From the NCBI GenBank assembly GCA_904502245.1, contig CAJGDN010000008.1:1-29772 (forward strand): a stretch of 29,772 bases of DNA. Reading direction: 5' to 3'. This stretch comes from an uncultured Alphaproteobacteria bacterium. GTDB taxonomy: Bacteria > Pseudomonadota > Alphaproteobacteria > Rs-D84. The translations under genes were made by a program, and so were the position numbers. Of this stretch, positions 15,059 through 22,811 are shown piece after piece; the first letter of the stretch is position 1; the number at the start of each line of letters is the position of its first letter. Under the pieces are notes generated by a model. That model saw only the letters and a program-made list of their open reading frames with translations. It was not told the DNA's origin and did not search any database.

Positions 15059-17125
15059 CTATATATCACCAACATTACCATTGTTGCCACCAACAATGCT
15101 AGAAACCAACTTCCATGAATATCTGCATTTGCTAGCGGTACACTGGGCATGCAAATAATAAGCACCTTGAGAATCAGGATCACCCGGATTCGAAACAAAC
15201 GCATCAGTGGAAGGAATCAAATCCCTAACCTCACTAATCGCCTGGGTTAATTCTGCATCTGTCGCGTATGTATCTTCGATTGTCTTGATACGCGCTTCCA
15301 ACGCCGATGTATCAACTACACCATCACCAGAACCGCCCGCCTGCAATGCAGCCACATCTTCCTGCAACTTGGTCAAATCAGATGCTGCTGCATAATCACC
15401 CTTGGCCTGCTTGCCATCAATCGCCGCCTGCAAAGTATTCTGCAAACTGGTCAACTGTTCTTCTGTTACAAATCCAGTAGGAATCTCAGACTTCAAAGCA
15501 TATCCATTTAATTCAGACTTAGTTGCCAAAGCAGTAACATCTGGCAATTCTGTCTTTAACGCATAATCAGTCAAGACACTTGCATTGGCTTTTTTAGCCA
15601 GTTCTGCTTCAACATCTGCTGTCGTGGCATAACTACTTAACTCAGTCTTAGTCGCCAAATCAGTAACGTCTGGCAATTCTGTCTTTAACGCATAATCAGT
15701 CAAGACGCTGACATTGGCTTTTTTAGCCAGTTCTGTTTCAACGTCTGCTGTCGTGGCATAATCAGTCAATGCAGATTCAGTAATAAACCCTGAATCATTA
15801 TCCAAATCAGATGTTTTGGTCGGAACCTTGATCGCAGTAATCAATGCCTCTACCCCCTGAATCGCCGATTGTAATTCAGAATCTTTTACATATGTACCGT
15901 CTAATGCATTAACAGAATCTTGCAACTGTTTTACAACAGAAGCATCTGCTTTACCAGACTGCAAATCGCTAATCGCCTGATTGATATCTGCCAAACTATC
16001 CGCAGTCAGATATTCCCCCTTGGCCTGTTTGTCATCAATCTGCGCCTGTAACGCACCTTGAATTTCAGCCAACTTTCCTGATGTTACATAATCTACTGGC
16101 AATTCTGCCTTTAATGCATAATTAGTCAAGACGCTGGCATCGGCTTTTTTAGCCAGTTCTGCTTCAACATCTGCTGCTTTTGCATAAGATTTCAGCGCTT
16201 CATCCATATCACCTGCAACAACTTCTGCAACTTTGTCATCCACTTCTGTCTTTGTATAAACATCTGCAGACTTTGCATACGATGCCAAATCAATCGCTTC
16301 AATGGCCGCCTTGTTATCAGCAATTGCCGCAACGTTATCGGCAACCTGTTTCTTTAATCCAGTAGTATCTGTTCCAACAACATTCGTAATCTGCTGGGCC
16401 ACATCTTGCGATGTAACATATGTATCCGCCGCTTTCTGCTGGGTTATATAAGTATCCGCTACTTCCTGCTGTGTTACATAAGTATTCTGAACCTCGCTCT
16501 TGGTCAGATAATTATTCGCAATATCTTGTTGCAAGTTCTGAACAACTGTTGCAGATGCCTTACCCGCTAATTCTGCATCAACATAAGACTTCTCTGCCAA
16601 TCCATCTATTGACGGAATATCGATTGCATCGATTGTATCCTGCAATCTTTTTTCAACATCGTTCAGTTCTGTTTTATTTGCATAATTAGCACTAATCGCC
16701 TCGACCGATGTCTTTAAACTTTCCAGTGTAGCCTTATCCACACCACCCTGCTGCAGCGCTTCTACTGCCTGACGCAAAGTATTCAAATCGGCAGCCATTG
16801 CATAATCACCAGAATCCTGCTTCTTTACAATTTCCCCCTGCAACAATTTCTTTAACTCATCTAAATCCTCATCCGTCGCAAGAGTTGACAGCCCCGGGAT
16901 TTCATCCTTAGCGACAAATATTGATGTATCAATCGTCGAACGAATAACATTCCCATCAATACCAATACCTTCCCCTGCCTTCAGAACATCTTGTTTTGCC
17001 TGCAAACCTTCATCAACATACGTTTTACTAGCCAAATTTATAGGCTGAACACTCGCTGCATTAGCCACAGCCGACATCAAAATTGCCGACATAAAACCTG
17101 AAAAAACAAAACCTTTAACTTTCAT
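15059..17125 (-). CDS. Large exported fibre-like repeat protein
   Basis: The largest fibre protein, 688 residues. The start at 17125 (MKVKGFVFSGFMSAILMSAVANA) gives a signal peptide and has GGAAGG upstream. It continues INLASKTYVDEGLQAKQDVL and AGEGIGIDGNVIRST, a segment type found in phage fibres. The rest is a long run of coiled-coil units such as YATTADVEAELAKKANASVL and SYAKAADVEAELAKKADASV, plus decads TYVTQQEVADTYITQQKAAD. Two 43-residue units are close copies. Near the C-terminus it carries the two-cysteine motif QCTASKCRYSWKLVSSI, then GGNNGNVGDI. It starts 22 bp after the stop of the 17148-18404 gene, so the two are one operon. Function unknown; size and repeats suggest a long extracellular or periplasmic fibre. 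Confidence 0.75.
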   Translation of the reverse strand: MKVKGFVFSGFMSAILMSAVANAASVQPINLASKTYVDEGLQAKQDVLKAGEGIGIDGNVIRSTIDTSIFVAKDEIPGLSTLATDEDLDELKKLLQGEIVKKQDSGDYAMAADLNTLRQAVEALQQGGVDKATLESLKTSVEAISANYANKTELNDVEKRLQDTIDAIDIPSIDGLAEKSYVDAELAGKASATVVQNLQQDIANNYLTKSEVQNTYVTQQEVADTYITQQKAADTYVTSQDVAQQITNVVGTDTTGLKKQVADNVAAIADNKAAIEAIDLASYAKSADVYTKTEVDDKVAEVVAGDMDEALKSYAKAADVEAELAKKADASVLTNYALKAELPVDYVTSGKLAEIQGALQAQIDDKQAKGEYLTADSLADINQAISDLQSGKADASVVKQLQDSVNALDGTYVKDSELQSAIQGVEALITAIKVPTKTSDLDNDSGFITESALTDYATTADVETELAKKANVSVLTDYALKTELPDVTDLATKTELSSYATTADVEAELAKKANASVLTDYALKTELPDVTALATKSELNGYALKSEIPTGFVTEEQLTSLQNTLQAAIDGKQAKGDYAAASDLTKLQEDVAALQAGGSGDGVVDTSALEARIKTIEDTYATDAELTQAISEVRDLIPSTDAFVSNPGDPDSQGAYYLHAQCTASKCRYSWKLVSSIVGGNNGNVGDI
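15503..15760 (-). repeat. Two tandem 129-bp repeats
   Basis: Encodes two adjacent 43-residue units (YATTADVE...LATKTELSS type) of the 15059-17125 protein; the DNA copies are nearly identical over most of their length. A third, more diverged unit lies upstream in the gene, around residues 313-345 of the 688-residue protein. Confidence 0.85.
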
Positions 17126-17147
17126 CTTATCCTTCCCATTTATATCA

Positions 17148-18404
17148 TTATTCTGCGTCAACCGTCACTGCAACCAATGAAGACGTCCCATCACCATTTG
17201 ACACCAATAACATCATTTCGCCTTGATTGCCAATTCCCGTGTTAATCTTATCCACCGTAACTGCGCCATCTGCAATCTTTTCAACCGTAATCGAATTATC
17301 CGGCACCTCATAATCAGTCAATGCCTTAACTATACGTTCTGTTACATATGACGAAACCTGTCCATCTGGCTCTAACGAATCAGCAACTTGTTCTGCCACC
17401 TGTGCTTCAATCTCTGCCTTGGCCGCATAAGTCTGTTCCGCCACCTCTTTTGTCAGATAAATATCCATATTCGGAACATCGATTGCTTTGATTTCATCCC
17501 GCAATCTTTTTTCAACATCCGTCAGTTCAGAATTTTTCGCATACTCCTTTTCAATCACATCAATCGCCGCCTGCAAGCCCTCTAACTTTTCTTTATCAAC
17601 ACCACCCACCTGCAGTCCTTCAACAACCGATTTCAGGTCTTCAAATTCTTTTAACAAGACAAAATCACCAGCGTCCTGCTTTGCATCAATCGCTGCCTGC
17701 AACGCATCTCGCACTTCTGCCAACGCCGCATCCACATCTGACTTTGTGTAATAATCATCCATTACATCATCCAAAACCGCTTGCAATGCATCTTCAATAC
17801 GCCCATCAAAATACAAATTCAAATCATACGGCTGTTTTTGCCCATTCGCCGATTCAACCGTCAACACGCCCGTCAAATCATCAAAAACAACACCTGTCAC
17901 ACCACCTGTTACCGCCGCAACATCTTCACTCAACTTCTGTATATCCAATTTTACCCCAGACAACTGTTCCGCCAAAGTATCACCACTCGCTTTAAACGCA
18001 ACAAAATTTTCCAACGCCTCTACACGGCCACGCAAATCATTACCCGAACTGGCCGCACCACCAACATTAACACCACCCTGGGTTGACGAACCACCACTAA
18101 TGGCACTAGACCCCGACAAATATTTACCAATTGACAAACGTGGCGTCGTCGCCGCACGCGTTGACCCCGAACGTGTTGCACCAGATGTCGCACCTGCAAC
18201 ATTATTTACACGCATTGATCCTGCACGCACCGCACCACCAGACGCACTTTCACCAGACTTAGCCGCCGCAGCACTTGACGCACTGGTATATGTCCCCGCC
18301 CCACCCAAGGAACGAACAGAAGACGCAGAAAAAGCAGGCAACGTCACACCAACAAACAACACGCAGAAGACTGCAAATCTTGATGTTTTCAGTTCTTTTT
18401 TCAT
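17148..18404 (-). CDS. Exported Ser/Ala/Gly-rich fibre-like protein
   Basis: A 418-residue secreted protein, first gene of the fibre operon. The signal peptide (about 1-27, FVGVTLPAFSA) is followed by a low-complexity Ser/Ala/Gly/Arg region to about residue 125 (VRSLGGAGTYTSASSAAAAK, TRSGSTRAATTPRLSIGKYL). A coiled-coil region LRGRVEALENFVAFKASGDT follows, with a short beta segment (GVVFDDLTGVLTVESANGQK), then units related to the downstream protein (YYTKSDVDAALAEVRDALQA, VDKEKLEGLQAAIDVIEKEY, ELTDVEKRLRDEIKAIDVPN). It ends with decads IADGAVTVDK and MMLLVSNGDGTSSLVAVTVD, without cysteines. Shared segments with 15059-17125 (such as TELNDVEKRLQDTIDAIDIP there) show the two arose by duplication. 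Function unknown. Confidence 0.75.
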   Translation of the reverse strand: MKKELKTSRFAVFCVLFVGVTLPAFSASSVRSLGGAGTYTSASSAAAAKSGESASGGAVRAGSMRVNNVAGATSGATRSGSTRAATTPRLSIGKYLSGSSAISGGSSTQGGVNVGGAASSGNDLRGRVEALENFVAFKASGDTLAEQLSGVKLDIQKLSEDVAAVTGGVTGVVFDDLTGVLTVESANGQKQPYDLNLYFDGRIEDALQAVLDDVMDDYYTKSDVDAALAEVRDALQAAIDAKQDAGDFVLLKEFEDLKSVVEGLQVGGVDKEKLEGLQAAIDVIEKEYAKNSELTDVEKRLRDEIKAIDVPNMDIYLTKEVAEQTYAAKAEIEAQVAEQVADSLEPDGQVSSYVTERIVKALTDYEVPDNSITVEKIADGAVTVDKINTGIGNQGEMMLLVSNGDGTSSLVAVTVDAE

Positions 18405-18429
18405 AACTTAATCTCTCCACTTGTCAATA

Positions 18430-18459
18430 ATCTTATCACAACTCCCGAATCGGGGTCAA
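18430..18459 (-). promoter_or_regulatory. Promoter of the fibre operon, palindrome in spacer
   Basis: Minus strand: TTGACC (18454-18459), 18 bp, TAAGAT (18430-18435), with TGTGA before the -10. The inverted repeat CCCGA-A-TCGGG (18444-18454) fills the -35/-10 spacer, a possible operator. RBS GGAGAG precedes the ATG at 18404. Confidence 0.6.
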
Positions 18460-18486
18460 TACAATTTTCCTATAAATTTCATTTTA

Positions 18487-19188
18487 TTAAAACTCATAAC
18501 GCAAACCAATCGAGAACGAATTAGAAACTATTGTCCCTAAATCAGTCTTCAGCCAATATTTATTCGAGTACACCCCATTCTCCGTAACATCAGGACCAAA
18601 CATAACCGACAACTTATAACGAAAATCTAAATTCATTTGTTCTGTCAGCCCATAAGAATAACCAATCATCATATCAAACTTAGGTGTAACTTTGCGCTCC
18701 TGAGCATCAAAAGCAATCCAATCACCCAAGTTCTTATTATAGACAGATACTCCCAAATCCATCTTCGGCAACGCAACCCCCAAACCACCACCAACATAAA
18801 CATTATTTGCAAAATCATACATAACGTTTACTGAAACATATGGAATTGTTAATTTAAAGTCTGCACCATATCCACTGTCGGTAAAGCGACCTATCAAACC
18901 CGCTTCTAATTCACCACGCCAATTCGCATCAGCGATATGACCAACCGCCAACGAACCACCAAAAACAGATTCAAATGAAAAACTTTCAGACTTATTATCC
19001 AAATCTGCCACATCAGATGAATAATCATTCTTCCAATTCATCAACGACATTTCACCACGAACTGTACCATACCAGACACCACCGAACCAACGTTGCAACA
19101 TATTTGGCTGCGCATTAGCATTTGCTGCACCCGCAATCCCTGGAACAACCAACGCCGCCAAAACAGCAGCAGAAATAACTTTTTTCAT
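18487..19188 (-). CDS. Putative outer-membrane beta-barrel protein (OmpA-barrel type)
   Basis: Exported 233-residue protein. The start at 19188 (MKKVISAAVLAALVVPGIAGA) gives a signal peptide, with AAAAGGGG upstream; the longer frame to 19377 overlaps ftsE and is rejected. The barrel region begins near FGGVWYGTVRGEMSLMNW and shows alternating strands, including FGGSLAVGHIADANWRGELE, VNVMYDFANNVYVGGGLGVA and MIGYSYGLTEQMNLDFRYKL. It ends SFSIGLRYEF with C-terminal Phe. The pattern and length match 8-stranded opacity/OmpA-like barrels. Its promoter diverges from that of ftsE. Function unknown. Confidence 0.8.
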   Translation of the reverse strand: MKKVISAAVLAALVVPGIAGAANANAQPNMLQRWFGGVWYGTVRGEMSLMNWKNDYSSDVADLDNKSESFSFESVFGGSLAVGHIADANWRGELEAGLIGRFTDSGYGADFKLTIPYVSVNVMYDFANNVYVGGGLGVALPKMDLGVSVYNKNLGDWIAFDAQERKVTPKFDMMIGYSYGLTEQMNLDFRYKLSVMFGPDVTENGVYSNKYWLKTDLGTIVSNSFSIGLRYEF

Positions 19189-19214
19189 AATATACCCCTT
19201 TTCCTTTTTTCCTA

Positions 19215-19243
19215 AGTATAACATAAAAAGACATTTCAGCCAA
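19215..19243 (-). promoter_or_regulatory. Promoter of the 18487-19188 gene
   Basis: Minus strand: TTGGCT (19238-19243), 17 bp, TATACT (19215-19220), preceded by TGT (extended -10). Confidence 0.6.
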
Positions 19244-19260
19244 ACACAAAAAAACAAATA

Positions 19261-19289
19261 TTGACCACTAATATTTTTTTTTATATATT
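19261..19289 (+). promoter_or_regulatory. ftsE promoter, leaderless arrangement
   Basis: TTGACC (19261-19266), 17 bp, TATATT (19284-19289). The first base after the usual 6-nt discriminator is 19296, the A of the ftsE ATG. No Shine-Dalgarno lies before the ATG, as expected for a leaderless mRNA. Confidence 0.55.
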
Positions 19290-19295
19290 CAAACC

Positions 19296-20084
19296 ATGGA
19301 AGAAAAGACAGCAATATCCTTTGCAAACGTGGCGGCACGCTATGACGAATCGCCTGAAATATTAACTGATGTATCATTTAATATCAGTAATGGTGGCTTT
19401 TATTTTTTATCTGGCGCATCTGGTGCTGGCAAAACAACACTGTTACGATTAATATACCAGTTACACAAACCATCGCGTGGCCTGATAAAGTTATTTGGTC
19501 ATATTACAAACGACATGACACGCAATGAAATCGCCCGTCTTCGTCAAAAGATGGCAATTGTATTCCAAGAATACTCATTATTATCACACATGTCGGTATT
19601 TGACAATGTCGCCTTGCCCCTGCGGGTTCGTGGCGTACCTGAGGGCAAGATAAAAAAACTAGTGGCAAAGGTATTGGATTGGGTTGGATTGGGTAAATAC
19701 GCAGACGCAAACCCAAAATCACTGTCTGGTGGCCAACAACAACGCGTATCCGTAGCTCGCGCAATTATTATTCAGCCATCAATTCTGTTGGCTGACGAAC
19801 CAACCGGAAACCTTGATGACGAAAATGCATCACGCTTGATGGAACTGTTTATCCAGATGAACAAAATGTTTGGAACCACAATTATATTGGCAACACACAG
19901 CAAAAAATTAATGGACACATACAAATTCCCTGTTATTTACATTGATAATCATCGTATCAGTTTTTCAGGAAAACACACCAATCCAAAGCCAGAACCAGAA
20001 TCAAAAAAAGTCTGGCGTGGCCCCAAACCTCAAAATTATTTTAACGAATTATCAAAACAATTTGACGATATTGGGAATGCTTAA
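19296..20084 (+). CDS. ftsE: Cell-division ABC ATPase FtsE
   Basis: Cytoplasmic ATPase of the FtsEX complex, which couples divisome assembly to periplasmic murein hydrolase activation. The 262 residues contain Walker A GASGAGKTT (40-48), a Q-loop region MAIVFQEYSLL, signature LSGGQQQR (143-150), Walker B ILLADEPTGNLD and the switch His in ATHSKK (H201). A charged C-terminal tail after about residue 220 (KHTNPKPEPESKKVWRGPKP) exceeds the usual length. It overlaps neither neighbour and precedes ftsX by 2 bp. The start is set by MEEKTAISFANV and a promoter placed for leaderless initiation. Confidence 0.95.
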   Translation: MEEKTAISFANVAARYDESPEILTDVSFNISNGGFYFLSGASGAGKTTLLRLIYQLHKPSRGLIKLFGHITNDMTRNEIARLRQKMAIVFQEYSLLSHMSVFDNVALPLRVRGVPEGKIKKLVAKVLDWVGLGKYADANPKSLSGGQQQRVSVARAIIIQPSILLADEPTGNLDDENASRLMELFIQMNKMFGTTIILATHSKKLMDTYKFPVIYIDNHRISFSGKHTNPKPEPESKKVWRGPKPQNYFNELSKQFDDIGNA

Positions 20085-20086
20085 CA

Positions 20087-20938
20087 ATGATAAAAAAAAC
20101 AAAAAAATCAACTGTATTTTCACTGGTCCGCGAACAATCCATGTTTATGACAATCATTATGTCATTACTGACATTTTTATCTGTTCTGGCACTGGGGATT
20201 GCACTGGCCATTGGCACAGGGGTTATTCGTTGGAACAATCAATGGGAATTATTTGCCACGGTTCAGGTTATTGACACATCAAAATCAGAATCTGCAAAAA
20301 AAATAATTGATTCAAATTCTGACAAAATAGAAACCGTCACACAAATCAGCACCACCGAAATGAAAGATTTAATGTCTCCATGGATATCCGGCAACACAAA
20401 CGTGTTGAAAAACTATCTGCCAAAAATGTGGGAAATAAAATTTAAATCAACAGATGCAATGGACAATTTTTCAGAACAAATATCAAAACACGCACGATTT
20501 TTACCTCACGCATCCACACTAAAATCATCAACATCCGCCGGCATGTACATGATATTAATGTCTGGACTAATACTGACATTAATCCTGGGGGCAATTGGCA
20601 TATGCATATCATACATAGCACGAAATACAGCGATGTTACACCGCCGCGAACTGGAAATACTGAATCAAATTGGCGCGTCTGACAATTTTATTGCCCACCA
20701 AATGCAAATTATCGTTACCAAGATTTCAACAATCGCAGCCTGCATTGGTTTTCTGGCTGCATGCCCAATATTATTATTAATAATCACCGCGGCACATCAC
20801 GCCCGCGTTGGCTTAATGGCAACAATAAACCTATCTGGCGCCGGCTGGACAGCACTGACCATGCTGCCAATTGCAATAATAATATTCGCAATAATCGTCA
20901 CCCGCCACACAACAATAAACATATTAAAAGACAGTTAA
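20087..20938 (+). CDS. ftsX: Cell-division permease-like protein FtsX
   Basis: Membrane partner of FtsE. The 283 residues show a first membrane segment at about 20-46, a periplasmic domain at about 47-152, and three C-terminal segments at about 153-176, 213-236 and 254-273. The short cytoplasmic loop HRRELEILNQIGASDNFI (about 185-202) is the part that contacts FtsE in MacB-type transporters. FtsX family proteins hand the signal to murein hydrolases or their activators (EnvC-type factors in other bacteria). The ATG lies 2 bp past the ftsE stop. Sequence is divergent, as usual for this family; position and topology carry the call. Confidence 0.9.
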   Translation: MIKKTKKSTVFSLVREQSMFMTIIMSLLTFLSVLALGIALAIGTGVIRWNNQWELFATVQVIDTSKSESAKKIIDSNSDKIETVTQISTTEMKDLMSPWISGNTNVLKNYLPKMWEIKFKSTDAMDNFSEQISKHARFLPHASTLKSSTSAGMYMILMSGLILTLILGAIGICISYIARNTAMLHRRELEILNQIGASDNFIAHQMQIIVTKISTIAACIGFLAACPILLLIITAAHHARVGLMATINLSGAGWTALTMLPIAIIIFAIIVTRHTTINILKDS

Positions 20939-20941
20939 TAA

Positions 20942-21457
20942 ATGTCCAGACATTTGCTGACCCCATCTTTTTTGATATTCAGCCTATTTATATTAGGCGG
21001 CATGATATTCAAATCAACCGCCCCTGTTCAATGCGGGACAATATTACCAAACGACAGCATCTTTGTCCTGACTGGCGATGAACGACGTATCCCCTTTGCG
21101 ATTCAAAAAATGCACGAATTTCCAAATGCCGACCTGTACATAATCGGTGCCGGCGCCCAGGGGAAAATAGATGTCGCACGCCCAGCAATTATTGAATCCA
21201 AATCCAAATCCACATACCAAAACGCATTGGCAATCCGCGAAATTGCCCTGACCCGCGATTTAAAACGTCTGGTTATTATCACAACCGAAGACCACATGCC
21301 ACGTGCAAAATACTTGGTACAATCAGAATTACCATCAACCAAGATAATTGCATGCCCTGCAATTTTAACCAGCATGCCACCATCAAAAAGACTTGAAAGA
21401 TGGACAACAGAATATATAAAATACATCGTCACAATGATTGGAATTAAAGAAAGTTAA
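20942..21457 (+). CDS. YdcF-like (DUF218) protein
   Basis: Single-pass membrane protein of 171 residues. An N-terminal hydrophobic segment (about 8-22) is followed by a DUF218 domain with SIFVLTGDERRIPFAIQ, IGAGAQGKID, ESKSKSTYQNALAIREIA and IITTEDHMPRAKYLV, the family's conserved blocks. DUF218 proteins such as SanA and ElyC affect envelope integrity and lipid-carrier use in E. coli; the exact reaction is unsettled. The gene sits 3 bp after ftsX and 17 bp before plsC, in an order common in Alphaproteobacteria. The ribosome-binding site is weak; translation is probably coupled. Confidence 0.85.
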   Translation: MSRHLLTPSFLIFSLFILGGMIFKSTAPVQCGTILPNDSIFVLTGDERRIPFAIQKMHEFPNADLYIIGAGAQGKIDVARPAIIESKSKSTYQNALAIREIALTRDLKRLVIITTEDHMPRAKYLVQSELPSTKIIACPAILTSMPPSKRLERWTTEYIKYIVTMIGIKES

Positions 21458-21474
21458 AACAAAGGAAAGAAAAA

Positions 21475-22182
21475 ATGTTCAGAACAATATTATTTAAAAT
21501 CGCACTGCCTATCTACTTTCTGCTGTGGTCGCCATTTTTATTAATTGGCTTGATATCAAAAAAACTGTCACACAAATTAGTTTTTGCAGACGCCGCTGGC
21601 GTATTACTGCTGGCACGAATAATTTGCGGGATTCGATATCAGGTACACTATCCCACAACAGAAGAAAACGGAATCCCCGCAATGCCCGACGGCAACAAAC
21701 GTCTTGACGGAAAATCAATTATCGCCGCAAAACACATGTCCATCTTGGAAATTGCGATAATTTCACGCGTTGTGCCAAATTCATTCTTTATCATGAAACG
21801 CGAACTGCTGTGGATACCGATTTACGGATGGGCATTTTGGCGTTGCGGCATGCTGGGCGTAAATCGCGCACGTGGAAAAACAAACATGAAAAAGCTAGCC
21901 GACGATGTTGAAAAACGCGTCCTGGATGGCGGTACACTGGTCATTTTCCCCGAAGGAACACGTGCAAAACCCGGTCAACGCATTCCTTTAAAACGCGGTC
22001 TGTTGTTATTGGCACACACATTAAAATTACCAATTTTACCGGTTGGCACAGACGCAGGTCTATATTGGCCAAAACGCGGCCGCATGCATTCTGGTACTGC
22101 CAACGTATGGTTTGAACCGCTGTTACCATGCAATGCATCATTAGATGAAATTTCCGAAGCAATCAATCGCCACAGCGCATAA
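21475..22182 (+). CDS. plsC: 1-acyl-sn-glycerol-3-phosphate acyltransferase
   Basis: Makes phosphatidic acid by adding the second acyl chain to lysophosphatidic acid at the inner membrane. The 235-residue protein has an N-terminal membrane segment (ALPIYFLLWSPFLLIGLIS). Motif I is AAKHMSILEIA, an H-X4-E rather than the textbook H-X4-D; the Glu form is common in alphaproteobacterial relatives. Motif III VIFPEGTRAKPGQRIPLKRG and the ILPVGTDAG block are clear. AAAGGAAAG precedes the ATG. It is the last gene of the ftsE operon, followed by the paired hairpin elements. Confidence 0.93.
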   Translation: MFRTILFKIALPIYFLLWSPFLLIGLISKKLSHKLVFADAAGVLLLARIICGIRYQVHYPTTEENGIPAMPDGNKRLDGKSIIAAKHMSILEIAIISRVVPNSFFIMKRELLWIPIYGWAFWRCGMLGVNRARGKTNMKKLADDVEKRVLDGGTLVIFPEGTRAKPGQRIPLKRGLLLLAHTLKLPILPVGTDAGLYWPKRGRMHSGTANVWFEPLLPCNASLDEISEAINRHSA

Positions 22183-22189
22183 CCACACC

Positions 22190-22295
22190 AATTTAATACA
22201 ATGACACAGATACAGTTCGCATCGTCCCCACAGCATATAAACACTACACAAGACGACAACACCGTCCATAGATGCGCCATTAGATTTTATTGAAA
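22190..22295 (+). repeat. Degenerate hairpin element, copy E
   Basis: Diverged copy of the hairpin-element family. The apical segment ATAAACACTACACAAGA (22237-22253) matches the core of adjacent copy A at 15 of 17 positions, and the right end CCATTAGATTTTATTG resembles the end of copy D. The self-complementary arms are largely lost. It begins 8 bp after the plsC stop and abuts copy A. Confidence 0.5.
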
Positions 22296-22402
22296 TTAAA
22301 TCAGAACGATTTAGACAAAAAAACAAATCGAGAACCGTAGTCCACAAACACTACATCAGATTCTCGACTTGTTTTTATATGACTTATTATAATTTATTTT
22401 TT
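22292..22402 (+). repeat. Hairpin element, copy A
   Basis: Core at 22336-22360 (CGTAGTCCACAAACACTACA...). Arms AAAAACAAATCGAGAA (22319-22334) and TTCTCGACTTGTTTTT (22361-22376) pair at 15 of 16 positions. Terminal repeats: AAATTAAATCAGAACGATTT on the left, TTATTATAATTTATTTT on the right. The right end contains the stop codon of the nuclease gene (22394-22396). Whether it also serves as the terminator of that gene is inference. Confidence 0.75.
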
Positions 22403-22807
22403 GCACCAGGATTGACGACGACCGCCCCTGTACCTTCGCGCTAAATTTTCACGAACCAGAACATTACCAACATCACGTCCATCCGACAAAACAACATTTG
22501 CATCAATCCGCCCCAAATATTTATCGTCTTTGATATTTTCTAATTCAACCCTAGAACCACGTGGCAACAGTTTTTGCAGGCGCCCACGCGCAACACGCGC
22601 TGCTTTAATCTCTGACACACATTCACCACTTAATTCTGGGGTATCAACATTTATCAGGCGAACACGAACCGCCACATTAGCATCATCTGCCACATCAACA
22701 TGCGCAGCAAACGTATCGCCATCAATAACATAATCGACCACGGCTGGAACCGCATACACACGACCAGACAACAAAACCAACAAAAATCCCAACAACACCC
22801 GCAACAT
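22394..22807 (-). CDS. Secreted staphylococcal-nuclease-like protein
   Basis: Exported nuclease of the thermonuclease (SNase) fold, 137 residues. The start at 22807 gives a signal peptide (MLRVLLGFLLVLLSGRVYA); an in-frame ATG at 22849 inside tolB would add 14 polar residues ahead of it. Catalytic and calcium-binding residues are all visible: DGDTFA, VRVRLINVDTPEL (Arg, Asp and Glu) and YLGRIDANV (second Arg). Two cysteines (GECVSE, SWCKK) could form a disulphide. It starts 4 bp past the tolB stop, so the pair is one transcript. Its own last codons and stop lie inside hairpin element A. Likely degrades DNA or RNA in the periplasm or outside the cell. Confidence 0.88.
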   Translation of the reverse strand: MLRVLLGFLLVLLSGRVYAVPAVVDYVIDGDTFAAHVDVADDANVAVRVRLINVDTPELSGECVSEIKAARVARGRLQKLLPRGSRVELENIKDDKYLGRIDANVVLSDGRDVGNVLVRENLARRYRGGRRQSWCKK

Positions 22808-22811
22808 AACT

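Noticed and set aside
12357..17125. Prophage tail-fibre genes
   Set aside because: The segments look like phage fibres, but each protein has a Sec signal peptide and there are no phage structural, assembly or lysis genes around.
11269..18404. Trimeric autotransporter adhesins
   Set aside because: Coiled-coil and repeat content fits, but none ends in the YadA-type four-strand membrane anchor.
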